Below, piece by piece: positions 32,526-42,426 of a DNA stretch of 64,000 nt (its first letter is position 1; each line of letters begins with the position of its first letter). The notes beneath the pieces are model-generated. The model ran no database searches and had not been told where the DNA came from. It was given only the letters and a program-made list of their open reading frames with translations. The position numbers were made by a program, and so were the translations under genes. The DNA comes from Geodermatophilus sabuli (GTDB lineage Bacteria > Actinomycetota > Actinomycetes > Mycobacteriales > Geodermatophilaceae), in contig NZ_OBDO01000003.1 in NCBI RefSeq assembly GCF_900215145.1, forward strand, positions 124,001-188,000, given 5' to 3'.

Positions 32526-34589
32526 TCAGCCGAGGCGGGTGGCGCGCACGGTCAGCGGCTCGCGGCCCGCACCGTCGTCGTCCGGGAGTGGCTCGGCGTC
32601 CACGACGTCGTCGGTCAGCTCGTCCAACCCCGGGCCCGGGTCGGTGCCCGCGGACAGCCAGCGGTCGCACCACCGCAGCACGTGCTCCATCCGCGCCAGC
32701 CGGTGCCGCGGGCGACCCGTCCGGCTCAGCTCGTGCCCCTCCCCGGGGAACAGCAGCAGCTCCGACGGGACGCCGCGACGCTTCAGCTCGACATAGAGCC
32801 GCTGCGCCTGCTCGACCGGGCAGCGCCAGTCCTGCTCGGCGTGCACCACCAGGGTCGGCGTGGTGATCTCCCCGGCCCGGGCCAGCGCGCTCTGCTCGGA
32901 CAACCGCGCCGGATCCGTGCCCAGGTGGGCGTCGACGAGGTACCACCCGATGTCGGACGAGCCGACGAAGCCCACCGGGTCGAGAAAGGCGCGCTCCACG
33001 ACCGCCGCGGCGAACCGCGGCGACCGGCCGATCAGCACCGCGGCCAGGTAGCCGCCGTAGGAGCCGCCCATGACGCCGACCCGGTGCGGGTCCAGCGCGG
33101 GGTCCTCCAGAGCGGCATCGAGGAAGGCCAGGACGTCGGCGGCGTCGACGGTCCCCCAGGCGCCGTGCAGAGCCCGCCCGTGCGCCTGCCCGTAGCCGGA
33201 CGAGCCGCGCGGGTTGCACCGGACGACGGCGTACCCGGCCGACACGAGGACCTGCACCTCGTCCAGCAGGGACCAGCCGTACTGCCGGTAGGGCCCGCCG
33301 TGCAACGCCAGCACGACCGGGTGCGGGCCGGGACCGTCGGGCCCGGTGACCCAGCCGTGCACCGGGTACCCGTCGGGCGCGGCCACGGTCAGCTCGCGCA
33401 TCCGGTGCAGCCGCCCGGTGGCCCCGAGGGCGCGGCCGAAACCGGTGAGCAGCCGCCGGCGTCCCGGCGTGATCGCGATCAGCTCCCCGGCCGAGCGGTC
33501 GTGCGCCACCGTCGCGACGACGACCCCGCCGCCGACGGCCACCCCTCGCACGGTGAACGGCCCGTCGACCAGGGCCTCGGCCGGCCCGCCGTCCAGCGGC
33601 ACCCGCAGCAGCTCGACCGCCCCACGCCGCTGCACGCCGAGGTGGACCGCACCGCCGGCCAGCACGGTCGCCGGGGTCTCGTCGCCGCGCTCGGTGTGCT
33701 CGGGGTCGAGCACCGGCTCCACGGCGCCGCCGGCGGCCGGCACCCGGCACAGCGTGGTGCTGCGGGCGAACTCGTCGAGCCCGTCGGGGCCGAGGTCGGG
33801 GCGGGCGGTGAGCCAGATCGTGGTGCCCGGGGCGTCGTAGGCGGGCAGGGAGCAGTCGGCCCGCCCGTCGGTGACCCGCCGCAGCGTCCCGCCCCCGGCG
33901 GGCACGGCGTACACGTCCCGGACCAGGTCACGGTCGGCCCGCGGGTGCCGGGCCGACACGAACGCCAGCTCGGTGCCGTCGGGGCTCCAGGTGACGTCGG
34001 TGTCGTCGTGCGGCCCGTCGGTGACCTGGCGCGGCTGCGGCAGCGGCGTCCCGTCGTCCTCCCCGGCGGGCGGCAGGTCCAGGACGAAGACGTGGCTGCG
34101 CTGGTCGACGACGAAGCCGACGCCGTCCAGCCGGTACTTCAGCGTGCTGATCACCCGGGGCGGCTCGGCCTCGGGCGCGACGGCCGGGTCGGTGCCGTAG
34201 CGCCCCGGCTCCGGCACGCGGGCGGTGTAGGCCAGCCGGCGGGAGTCCGGCGCCCACACCGGGGCGCCGGCGCCGAGCGGGTGGTCGGTGAGCCGCCGGG
34301 GCGCTCCGCCGGCGGTCGGCAGGAGGTGGACCTGCGGGTGCCCGCCCGGGTCGGCGCCCAGGTAGGCCAGCCAGCGACCGTCCGGGGAGAACGACGGCGC
34401 GGTGTCCCGGTGACCGGCGGTCAGCGCGCGGGCCGGTGCCGACCCGTCGGTCGGGACCGCCCACAGCCGGCTCCGGTACGCGTCCTCGCCGAGGTCGAGC
34501 CGGGTGACGGCGACGACGGCGATGCGGCCGTCCGGGGAGACGGTGGGGACGCCCGGCGTGCGCAGGAGCTCGAGGTCGTTCGGGCGCAT
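32526..34589 (-). CDS. S9 family prolyl oligopeptidase/acylaminoacyl-peptidase
   Basis: A 687-aa serine peptidase with an N-terminal beta-propeller (repeated SPDGRIAVVAV, SFSPDGRWLAYLG, TWSPDGTELAFVS) and a C-terminal alpha/beta-hydrolase domain. The nucleophile is in GVMGGSYGGYLAA near residue 510, Asp in HAEQDWRCPVEQ, and His in GEGHELSRTGRPRHR. It lacks a signal peptide and is probably cytoplasmic, degrading short or N-acylated peptides. The ATG at 34589 starts directly before the first propeller blade. No operon partner is seen. Confidence 0.92.
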   Translation of the reverse strand: MRPNDLELLRTPGVPTVSPDGRIAVVAVTRLDLGEDAYRSRLWAVPTDGSAPARALTAGHRDTAPSFSPDGRWLAYLGADPGGHPQVHLLPTAGGAPRRLTDHPLGAGAPVWAPDSRRLAYTARVPEPGRYGTDPAVAPEAEPPRVISTLKYRLDGVGFVVDQRSHVFVLDLPPAGEDDGTPLPQPRQVTDGPHDDTDVTWSPDGTELAFVSARHPRADRDLVRDVYAVPAGGGTLRRVTDGRADCSLPAYDAPGTTIWLTARPDLGPDGLDEFARSTTLCRVPAAGGAVEPVLDPEHTERGDETPATVLAGGAVHLGVQRRGAVELLRVPLDGGPAEALVDGPFTVRGVAVGGGVVVATVAHDRSAGELIAITPGRRRLLTGFGRALGATGRLHRMRELTVAAPDGYPVHGWVTGPDGPGPHPVVLALHGGPYRQYGWSLLDEVQVLVSAGYAVVRCNPRGSSGYGQAHGRALHGAWGTVDAADVLAFLDAALEDPALDPHRVGVMGGSYGGYLAAVLIGRSPRFAAAVVERAFLDPVGFVGSSDIGWYLVDAHLGTDPARLSEQSALARAGEITTPTLVVHAEQDWRCPVEQAQRLYVELKRRGVPSELLLFPGEGHELSRTGRPRHRLARMEHVLRWCDRWLSAGTDPGPGLDELTDDVVDAEPLPDDDGAGREPLTVRATRLG

Positions 34590-34628
34590 GATGCGGCCAC
34601 GCGGACCCGACGGACGGCGTCCGCGGGG

Positions 34629-35729
34629 TCAGCCGCGGTGGCGGTCCCCCTCCGTTCCGTGGCCGTCGGCCCTGGTCGCGCGCCGCTCGGCGTCTGCCAG
34701 CGCCTCCGGCCCGTGCGACGGGATCTCGCCCGCGATCTCGGGCTCGGTCGGGGACTCCGAGGTGAACTGGCCGCGGGTCTTGATGAGGCTGGCCACCGTC
34801 GCGACGATCAACACGCCGACGATGATCGTCAGGGACAGCCAGATCGGGATCTCCGGCACCGACTCGATGTGCTCACCGCCGTTGATGAACGGCAGCTCGT
34901 TGGTGTGCAGCGCCTCCATGATCAACTTCACGCCGATGAAGGCCAGGATCACCGCCAGGCCCAGCGACAGGTACACCAGCCGCTTGAGCAGCCCGCCCAG
35001 CAGGAAGTACAGCTGCCGCAGCCCCATGAGGGCGAAGACGTTGGCCGTGAAGACGATGAAGGGCTCCTTGGTCAGCCCGAAGATCGCCGGGATGCTGTCC
35101 AGGGCGAACAGCAGGTCGGTGGTCCCCAGCGCCAGGAACACCACGATCATCGGCGTCCAGTACTTCTTGCCGTCCTGGGTGACGCGGATCTTGCTGCCGC
35201 GGAAGTCCTGGGTGATGGGCAGCACCCGGCGCATCCGCCGGATGAAGGCGTTCTCCTCGTAGTCCTCGTCCTCGCCGCGGTGCCGGACGAGGTTGATCGC
35301 CGTGTACACCAGGAAGGCACCGAAGATGTAGAAGACCCAGGTGAACCGCTCGATGACCGCGGCGCCGAGCAGGATGAAGACGCCCCGCAGGACCAGCGCG
35401 ATGATGATGCCGACCATCAGGGCTTCCTGCTGCAGGTTCCGCGGCACCTGGAAGCGAGCCATGATGATCACGAAGACGAACAGGTTGTCGACCGAGAGGC
35501 TGTACTCGGTCAGCCAGCCCGCGTAGAACTCGGTCGCGAACTGGGCGTTCGTCACCGCCAGCAGCACCACGCCGAAGATCAGCGCCAGGCCGACGTAGAA
35601 GCTCACCCACAGGCTGGCCTCCTTCATGGAGGGCTCGTGCGGGCGGCGGGCGACGATGGCGAGATCGGCGAGCAGCAGGACCGTGAGCCCCACGAACGTC
35701 GCGACCTCGAACCAGACGGGGAGATCCAC
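34629..35729 (-). CDS. TerC family integral membrane protein (second copy)
   Basis: A 366-aa TerC/Alx-type membrane protein with about nine hydrophobic helices. TerC proteins act in manganese export or metal protection, including metalation of secreted proteins in some bacteria. The conserved core LLFALDSIPAIFGLTKEP and VFTANVFALMGLRQLYFLL are present, as is LTEYSLSVDNLFVFVII. It starts at a GTG (35729) as VDLPVWFEVATF. It is a paralogue of the adjacent 35845-36951 gene with the same order of motifs, but no riboswitch is visible in its own short leader. A strong hairpin separates the two. Confidence 0.92.
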   Translation of the reverse strand: MDLPVWFEVATFVGLTVLLLADLAIVARRPHEPSMKEASLWVSFYVGLALIFGVVLLAVTNAQFATEFYAGWLTEYSLSVDNLFVFVIIMARFQVPRNLQQEALMVGIIIALVLRGVFILLGAAVIERFTWVFYIFGAFLVYTAINLVRHRGEDEDYEENAFIRRMRRVLPITQDFRGSKIRVTQDGKKYWTPMIVVFLALGTTDLLFALDSIPAIFGLTKEPFIVFTANVFALMGLRQLYFLLGGLLKRLVYLSLGLAVILAFIGVKLIMEALHTNELPFINGGEHIESVPEIPIWLSLTIIVGVLIVATVASLIKTRGQFTSESPTEPEIAGEIPSHGPEALADAERRATRADGHGTEGDRHRG

Positions 35730-35756
35730 GGGCTACGACTCTACGGGCCCCGCTCC

Positions 35757-35792
35757 GGGCCCGCCGACCGCCGCTCGGCGGGCGGCGGGCCC
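35757..35792. terminator. Strong hairpin between the two TerC genes
   Basis: Arms 35757-35773 and 35776-35792 pair over 17 bases with one mismatch and a 2-base turn. It lies between the stop of the upstream TerC gene (35845) and the GTG of the downstream copy (35729). It may terminate most transcription or protect the upstream mRNA end. Confidence 0.7.
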
Positions 35793-35844
35793 TTCCCCGC
35801 GCGTCGCCGCCCGCCGCGCCGTCAGCCAGCGCGCCCAGGCGCCG

Positions 35845-36951
35845 TCAGCCCTGCGTGGATCCCACGCCGCGGCCCACCGGGTCCCCGGCGGGCCGGCGGT
35901 CCGACGCCGGCAGTTCGTCGCCGTCGGCCGCGCCGGTGACCTCCGGGCCGGCGGGGGCGGTGGAGCGCTCCACGCCGCGGTTCCCGTCGCGCCGGTTCCT
36001 GGCCAGGCTGGCCACGGTCGTGACGACCAGCGTGAGCAGGATGACCACCAGCGACAGCCAGGTCGGGATCTCCGGGATCGCGGTCACGTGCTCACCCCCG
36101 TTGATGAACGGCAGCTCGTTCTCGTGCAGGGCGTGGATCACCAGCTTGACGCCGATGAACCCGAGGATGACCGCCAGGCCGTAGGACAGGTAGACGAGCT
36201 TGTCGAGCAGGCCGTCGAGGAGGAAGAACAGCTGCCGCAGGCCCAGCAGCGCGAAGGCGTTGGCGGTGAAGACCAGGTAGGTCTCCTGGGTGAGCCCGAA
36301 GATCGCCGGGATCGAGTCGACGGCGAACAGGATGTCGGCGCTGCCGATGGCGACCAGCGCGATGGCCAGCGGGGTGATGTACCGCTTGCCGCCGATCTTC
36401 GTCGTCAACCGGTCCGAGTGGTAGTCGTCGGTGGTCGGCAGCAGCCGGCGGGTGAGGCGGAGGACGCCGTTCTCCTTGAACTCCTCCTCGTGGGTGTGCC
36501 CGCCCTTGGCCTGCAGCCAGGCGGTGTAGATCAGGAACGCACCGAAGACGTAGAAGATCCAGCTGATGTTCTCGATGGCCGCGGCCCCGACGAAGATCAG
36601 CGCCGTGCGCAGGACGAGCGCGAAGGCGATGCCGAACAGCAGCACCTTCTGCTGCAGTTCCCGGGGCACCGCGAAGCTGCTCATGATCAGCACGAAGACG
36701 AAGAGGTTGTCGACCGAGAGGCTCTTCTCGGTGACGTAGCCGGCGAAGTACTCGCCGCCGAACTGCGGACCCGCGAACCACAGGACCAGCAGGCCGAAGA
36801 CGACGGCGATGCCGACGTAGACCGCCGACCAGATGGCCGACTCGCGCAGGGTGGGTGCGTGCGGGGTGCGGACGTGGCCGACGAAGTCGAACACGAGCAT
36901 GCCGACGATCGCGGCGACGGTGACCGCCCACACCCAGAAGGGGACGTCCAT
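35845..36951 (-). CDS. TerC family integral membrane protein under Mn2+ riboswitch
   Basis: A 368-aa TerC paralogue with about nine membrane helices. Its core is ILFAVDSIPAIFGLTQE, then LVFTANAFALLGLRQLFFLLDGL, and EKSLSVDNLFVFVLIMSSF near the N-terminal third. The likely role is Mn2+ export or Mn-dependent membrane homeostasis. The start at ATG 36951 (MDVPFWVWAV) is chosen over ATG 36960 because the Shine-Dalgarno GGAGG at 36962-36966 is 10 bases from 36951 but only 1 base from 36960, and the paralogue begins VDLPVWF. Its leader carries a yybP-ykoY-type aptamer whose switch hairpin covers that Shine-Dalgarno. Confidence 0.93.
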   Translation of the reverse strand: MDVPFWVWAVTVAAIVGMLVFDFVGHVRTPHAPTLRESAIWSAVYVGIAVVFGLLVLWFAGPQFGGEYFAGYVTEKSLSVDNLFVFVLIMSSFAVPRELQQKVLLFGIAFALVLRTALIFVGAAAIENISWIFYVFGAFLIYTAWLQAKGGHTHEEEFKENGVLRLTRRLLPTTDDYHSDRLTTKIGGKRYITPLAIALVAIGSADILFAVDSIPAIFGLTQETYLVFTANAFALLGLRQLFFLLDGLLDKLVYLSYGLAVILGFIGVKLVIHALHENELPFINGGEHVTAIPEIPTWLSLVVILLTLVVTTVASLARNRRDGNRGVERSTAPAGPEVTGAADGDELPASDRRPAGDPVGRGVGSTQG

Positions 36952-36960
36952 GAACTGCAT

Positions 36961-37087
36961 ACCTCCGGTACTGGCGTACGTCAGTGACCGGAGGTCTCTC
37001 CCACCGCCGGCTCGGCCGGCGACCGGCAGGGCCGGAGGTCATGGGACCTCGTGTTGACGACTCTGCCGCGCGGGGATACTCCCCTCC
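36961..37087 (-). promoter_or_regulatory. yybP-ykoY (Mn2+) riboswitch with Shine-Dalgarno-sequestering platform
   Basis: Read on the - strand, the aptamer runs from GGAGG-GGAGTAT (37087-37076), through AGTCGTCAA and a GC-rich arm, to GAGA-CCTCC (ending 36990). GGAGTA and AGA next to the closing GGAGG/CCTCC helix, and the internal GTCGTCA, are hallmarks of yybP-ykoY RNAs. CCTCCGGT (+ strand 36987-36994) can instead pair with ACCGGAGG (+ strand 36962-36969), which contains the terC ribosome site. Mn2+ binding should favour the aptamer helix and free the ribosome site. Confidence 0.88.
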
Positions 37088-37227
37088 ACGTGCGGACCCG
37101 GCGGCGGGCAGGCGTCATCGACCGCAGACACCGTGGATCCACTGGGTGCAACGCCGGGAGACCCGCCGGAGTTCCCCGTTCCGCGAATCCGCTGCGGGCA
37201 GCGCCTCGGCCGGTGGCCCGCCCGGCC

Positions 37228-37270
37228 GGTCTCCCTGCAGGTCCCGCCGTGAGCGGGCGGGGCAGGGCCC
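37228..37270. terminator. Short GC hairpin near the yjbR-like 3' end
   Basis: CTGCAGGTCCCGCCGTGAGC followed by GGGCGGGGCAGGG forms a short CCCGCC/GGCGGG hairpin. It resembles the repeated terminator-like element found after secG, whiA and uvrB. Confidence 0.4.
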
Positions 37271-37273
37271 CCG

Positions 37274-37630
37274 TCAGGCCGGCGCCGGCGGGCGCCGGCT
37301 CCTCGGCAGCGCCGCGACGGCGGCGTCGTAGGAGGCGTCGACCAGCTCGCGGATCTCGTCGTCGGGAACCGGGCCGGTCCAGTCCACCGAGTTCCAGCCG
37401 TACCGGCCCACGTAGGCACTGGTGGTGATCGCGCTGGGATACCGCGCGCGCCACTCGGCGGCCTCCGCGGCGTCCCGGCCGCACTTGACGCTGACCCCGC
37501 CGCTGTCCAGGCCGATGAAGGCGAACGCCTTCCCGCCCGCCTTGGCCACGAGCTCGGCTTCACCCCAGGGGTGTGTCTCCTCGGCCCCCGGCTTGCCCAG
37601 GCAGTGGGCGACCAGCTCCTCGAGTTGCAC
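37274..37630 (-). CDS. MmcQ/YjbR family DNA-binding-fold protein
   Basis: A 118-aa protein of the MmcQ/YjbR family, a small CyaY-like or 'double wing' fold often annotated as DNA-binding with no proven function. It begins VQLEELVAHCLGKPGAEETHPWGEAELVAK and carries FAFIGLDSGGVSVKCGRDAAEAAEWRARYP and SAYVGRYGWNSVDWTGPVPDDEIRELVDASY, the typical C-terminal signature. The GTG at 37630 has AAGGGAG five bases before it and is preferred to an ATG at 37675, which adds 15 unconserved residues. It lies between uvrB and the TerC riboswitch. Confidence 0.85.
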   Translation of the reverse strand: MQLEELVAHCLGKPGAEETHPWGEAELVAKAGGKAFAFIGLDSGGVSVKCGRDAAEAAEWRARYPSAITTSAYVGRYGWNSVDWTGPVPDDEIRELVDASYDAAVAALPRSRRPPAPA

Positions 37631-37675
37631 GGCGCTCCCTTCTGGGACGAACCGGAACGGCATCGCTCCCGGCAC

Positions 37676-37752
37676 CCGCGCCGAGCCTGCGAGGCAGCAA
37701 GGACCCCCTACCCCATCCCTCGCACGCTCGCGGTGGGAGCCCGCAGAGGGCC
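37676..37752. terminator. Terminator-like repeated element after uvrB
   Basis: Read on the - strand it is GGCTCCCACCGCGAGCGTGC followed by GAGGGATGGGGTAGGGGGTCC. This closely parallels the element beside the whiA stop, including the GGGGGTCCTT flank. It lies immediately past the uvrB stop codon. Confidence 0.5.
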
Positions 37753-37754
37753 AT

Positions 37755-39872
37755 TCAGGCGTGCGCCGCGTCGAACTGGCGGAGCTCCTTCTTCAGCTCG
37801 GCCAGCTCGTCGCGGAGGCGGGCCGCCACCTCGAACTGCAGCTCCCGGGCGGCGGCCAGCATCTGCTCGTTCATCTGCGTGATCAGGTCCGCCAGCTCGT
37901 TGCGCGGCAGCCCTTGCACGTCGATCGAGCCGGCCTTGCCCTTGGCGGTCCTCGACGACAAGCCGGGCACCGGGGCCTTGCCGCGGGACTGCTGCCGGCC
38001 CGAGCCGCCGATCAGCTCGGCGGACTCGGAGTCCTCCGCCTCCCGGTAGATGCCCTCGAGGATGTCGACGATCTTCTTCCGGAGGGGCTGCGGGTCGATG
38101 CCGCGCTCGGTGTTGTAGGCGATCTGCTTCTCGCGCCGCCGGTTGGTCTCCTCGATGGCGTGCGCCATCGACGGGGTGATCTTGTCGGCGTACATGTGGA
38201 CCTGACCGGAGACGTTGCGCGCGGCCCGGCCGATCGTCTGGATCAGCGAGGTGCCCGACCGCAGGAACCCCTCCTTGTCGGCGTCGAGGATCGCCACCAG
38301 GGACACCTCCGGCAGGTCGAGGCCCTCGCGCAGCAGGTTGATGCCGACCAGGACGTCGTACTCGCCCTGACGCAGTTCCCGCAGCAGCTCGACCCGGCGC
38401 AGGGTGTCGACCTCCGAGTGCAGGTAGCGCACCTTGATGCCGAGCTCGAGCAGGTAGTCGGTGAGGTCCTCGGCCATCTTCTTGGTCAGCGTGGTGACCA
38501 GGATGCGCTCGTCCTTCTCCGTTCGGGTGCGGATCTCGTGCACCAGGTCGTCGATCTGGCCCTTGGTCGGCTTGACCACGACCTCCGGGTCGACCAGGCC
38601 GGTCGGGCGGATGACCTGCTCGACGACGTCGCCCTGCACCCGGCCCAGCTCGTAGGGGCCGGGTGTGGCCGACAGGTAGACCGTCTGCCCGATCCGGTCG
38701 GTGAACTCCTCCCACTTCAGCGGGCGGTTGTCCATCGCCGAGGGGAGCCGGAAGCCGTGCTCGACCAGCGTGCGCTTGCGGCTCATGTCGCCCTCGTACA
38801 TGCCGCCGATCTGCGGCACGGTCACGTGCGACTCGTCGATGACCAGCAGGAAGTCGTCGGGGAAGTAGTCGATGAGGCAGGCGCCGGCGCTGCCGGGGGC
38901 GCGGCCGTCGATGTGCCGCGAGTAGTTCTCGATGCCGGAGCAGAACCCGACCTGCCGCATCATCTCGATGTCGTAGGTGGTGCGCATGCGCAGCCGCTGG
39001 GCCTCCAGCAGCTTGCCCTGCCGCTCCAGCTCGGCCAGCCGCTGCTCCAGCTCGGCCTCGATGGAGGCGATGGCCCGCTCCATGCGCTCGGGACCGGCGA
39101 CGTAGTGGGTGGCCGGGAAGACGAACAGCTCGTCGACCTCGCGCACCACCTCGCCGGTCAGCGGGTGCAGGTAGTACAGCCGCTCGACCTCGTCGCCGAA
39201 CATCTCGATGCGGCAGGCGAGCTCCTCGTACACCGGGAACACCTCGATGGTGTCGCCCCGGACCCGGAAGGTGCCCCGGGTGAAGGAGAGGTCGTTGCGG
39301 GTGTACTGCTCGGTGACCAGGGTGCGCAGCAGCTCGTCGCGGTCGCGCTCCTCCCCCACCTTGATCTTCAGCGCCCGGTCGACGTACTCCTCCGGGGTGC
39401 CCAGGCCGTAGATGCAGGAGACGGTGGAGACCACGACGACGTCGCGCCGGGTGAGCAGGCTGTTGGTCGCCGAGTGCCGCAGCCGCTCGACCTCCTCGTT
39501 GATCGAGGAGTCCTTCTCGATGTAGGTGTCGGTCTGCGGGACGTAGGCCTCGGGCTGGTAGTAGTCGTAGTACGAGACGAAGTACTCGACCGCCGCGTCG
39601 GGCATCAGCTCGCGGAACTCGTTGGCCAGCTGCGCGGCGAGGGTCTTGTTCGGCGCCATCACCAGCGTCGGGCGCTGCACCTGCTCGATGAGCCAGGCCG
39701 TCGTGGCCGACTTGCCGGTGCCGGTGGCGCCGAGGAGGACCGTGTCCTCCTCCCCCGCGTTCACCCGCTCGGCGAGCGCCGTGATCGCGGCGGGCTGGTC
39801 GCCCGAGGGCTCGAACTCGCTGACGACGCGGAAGCGCCCTCGGGTGGGCCGGAGATCGGTGGTCGAGCGCAC
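37755..39872 (-). CDS. uvrB: Excinuclease ABC subunit B
   Basis: The damage-verifying helicase-like subunit of nucleotide excision repair. The protein is 705 aa from the GTG at 39872 ([30 protein letters not shown]). It has Walker [16 protein letters not shown] near residue 42, the beta-hairpin segment [21 protein letters not shown], the DEAD-like LVIDESHV, helicase motifs [15 protein letters not shown] and QTIGRAARN, and the C-terminal UVR domain near 665-700 that contacts UvrC. The frame extends 150 codons upstream, but that part is poorly conserved leader. It is divergent from glgX across 440 bases that hold a candidate sRNA. Confidence 0.97.
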   Translation of the reverse strand: MRSTTDLRPTRGRFRVVSEFEPSGDQPAAITALAERVNAGEEDTVLLGATGTGKSATTAWLIEQVQRPTLVMAPNKTLAAQLANEFRELMPDAAVEYFVSYYDYYQPEAYVPQTDTYIEKDSSINEEVERLRHSATNSLLTRRDVVVVSTVSCIYGLGTPEEYVDRALKIKVGEERDRDELLRTLVTEQYTRNDLSFTRGTFRVRGDTIEVFPVYEELACRIEMFGDEVERLYYLHPLTGEVVREVDELFVFPATHYVAGPERMERAIASIEAELEQRLAELERQGKLLEAQRLRMRTTYDIEMMRQVGFCSGIENYSRHIDGRAPGSAGACLIDYFPDDFLLVIDESHVTVPQIGGMYEGDMSRKRTLVEHGFRLPSAMDNRPLKWEEFTDRIGQTVYLSATPGPYELGRVQGDVVEQVIRPTGLVDPEVVVKPTKGQIDDLVHEIRTRTEKDERILVTTLTKKMAEDLTDYLLELGIKVRYLHSEVDTLRRVELLRELRQGEYDVLVGINLLREGLDLPEVSLVAILDADKEGFLRSGTSLIQTIGRAARNVSGQVHMYADKITPSMAHAIEETNRRREKQIAYNTERGIDPQPLRKKIVDILEGIYREAEDSESAELIGGSGRQQSRGKAPVPGLSSRTAKGKAGSIDVQGLPRNELADLITQMNEQMLAAARELQFEVAARLRDELAELKKELRQFDAAHA

Positions 39873-39968
39873 GGGGACGACGGTACGACGGGGGTGTGAC
39901 AGGACGGTGCCCGTGCGACGCCGGTGCACCGGCGGGGCGCACGGGACCGATCGACTGGCCCCCGGTGC

Positions 39969-39997
39969 TTGCCCCGGGGTACGGGGCCCCCTAGCGT
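39969..39997 (+). promoter_or_regulatory. Candidate sigma-A-type promoter for a small RNA
   Basis: TTGCCC (39969-39974) and TAGCGT (39992-39997) are separated by 17 bases and fit the TTGNNN and TANNNT elements of actinobacterial housekeeping promoters. Predicted transcription start is about 40003-40005 on the + strand. Confidence 0.5.
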
Positions 39998-40002
39998 CCC
40001 GG

Positions 40003-40130
40003 TCGCAGGAGCGGTCACCGTCGAGGACCAGCGCCACCCGGGCAGCGCCCGGGCGAGGTCGGACCCCGGCGCCGCTGCCCGGCCGGACCTGCGCACGACG
40101 CCCCCCGCGGAGCTCCGCGGGGGGCGTCGT
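40003..40130 (+). ncRNA. Candidate small RNA (about 128 nt) between uvrB and glgX
   Basis: The interval runs from the predicted start of the 39969 promoter to the end of a perfect palindrome. No ORF with a plausible ribosome site and ATG or GTG start is seen inside. It also contains the nested inverted repeat CCCGGGCAGCGCCCGGG. It could equally be an attenuated leader of glgX, whose ATG is 182 bases downstream. I do not recognise a known RNA family. Confidence 0.4.
40095..40130. terminator. Perfect 36-bp palindromic terminator
   Basis: ACGACGCCCCCCGCGGAG is followed directly by its exact reverse complement, giving an 18-bp stem with no spare loop. It lies in a divergent intergenic region, so it must end a transcript that starts inside that region, or attenuate glgX. 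Confidence 0.8.
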
Positions 40131-40311
40131 CGTCCGCGGGTGAGCGAGATCTCCCCCAGGCCTGCCGGCGCGAGGTGTGCGCGGCGCCCGGAGGGGGCAA
40201 CGGTGGGCACGGGGTGCCACGTGTGCCCCGACCTCCTCACCGACGCCCCGCGGCGGGGAGGCCACCGGCCCCCGGCGTCCCGGGGGCGCCAGCGCAGGAG
40301 GACCCCGCACG

Positions 40312-42422
<2,111 letters not shown>

Positions 42423-42426
<4 letters not shown>

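Noticed and set aside
30126-35939. A 1937-codon open frame on the + strand across the oxidase, S9 peptidase and TerC genes
   Set aside because: It is antisense or out of frame to several clearly conserved genes, and its product is low-complexity Arg/Gly/Ala/Pro. Long spurious frames are normal at this GC content.
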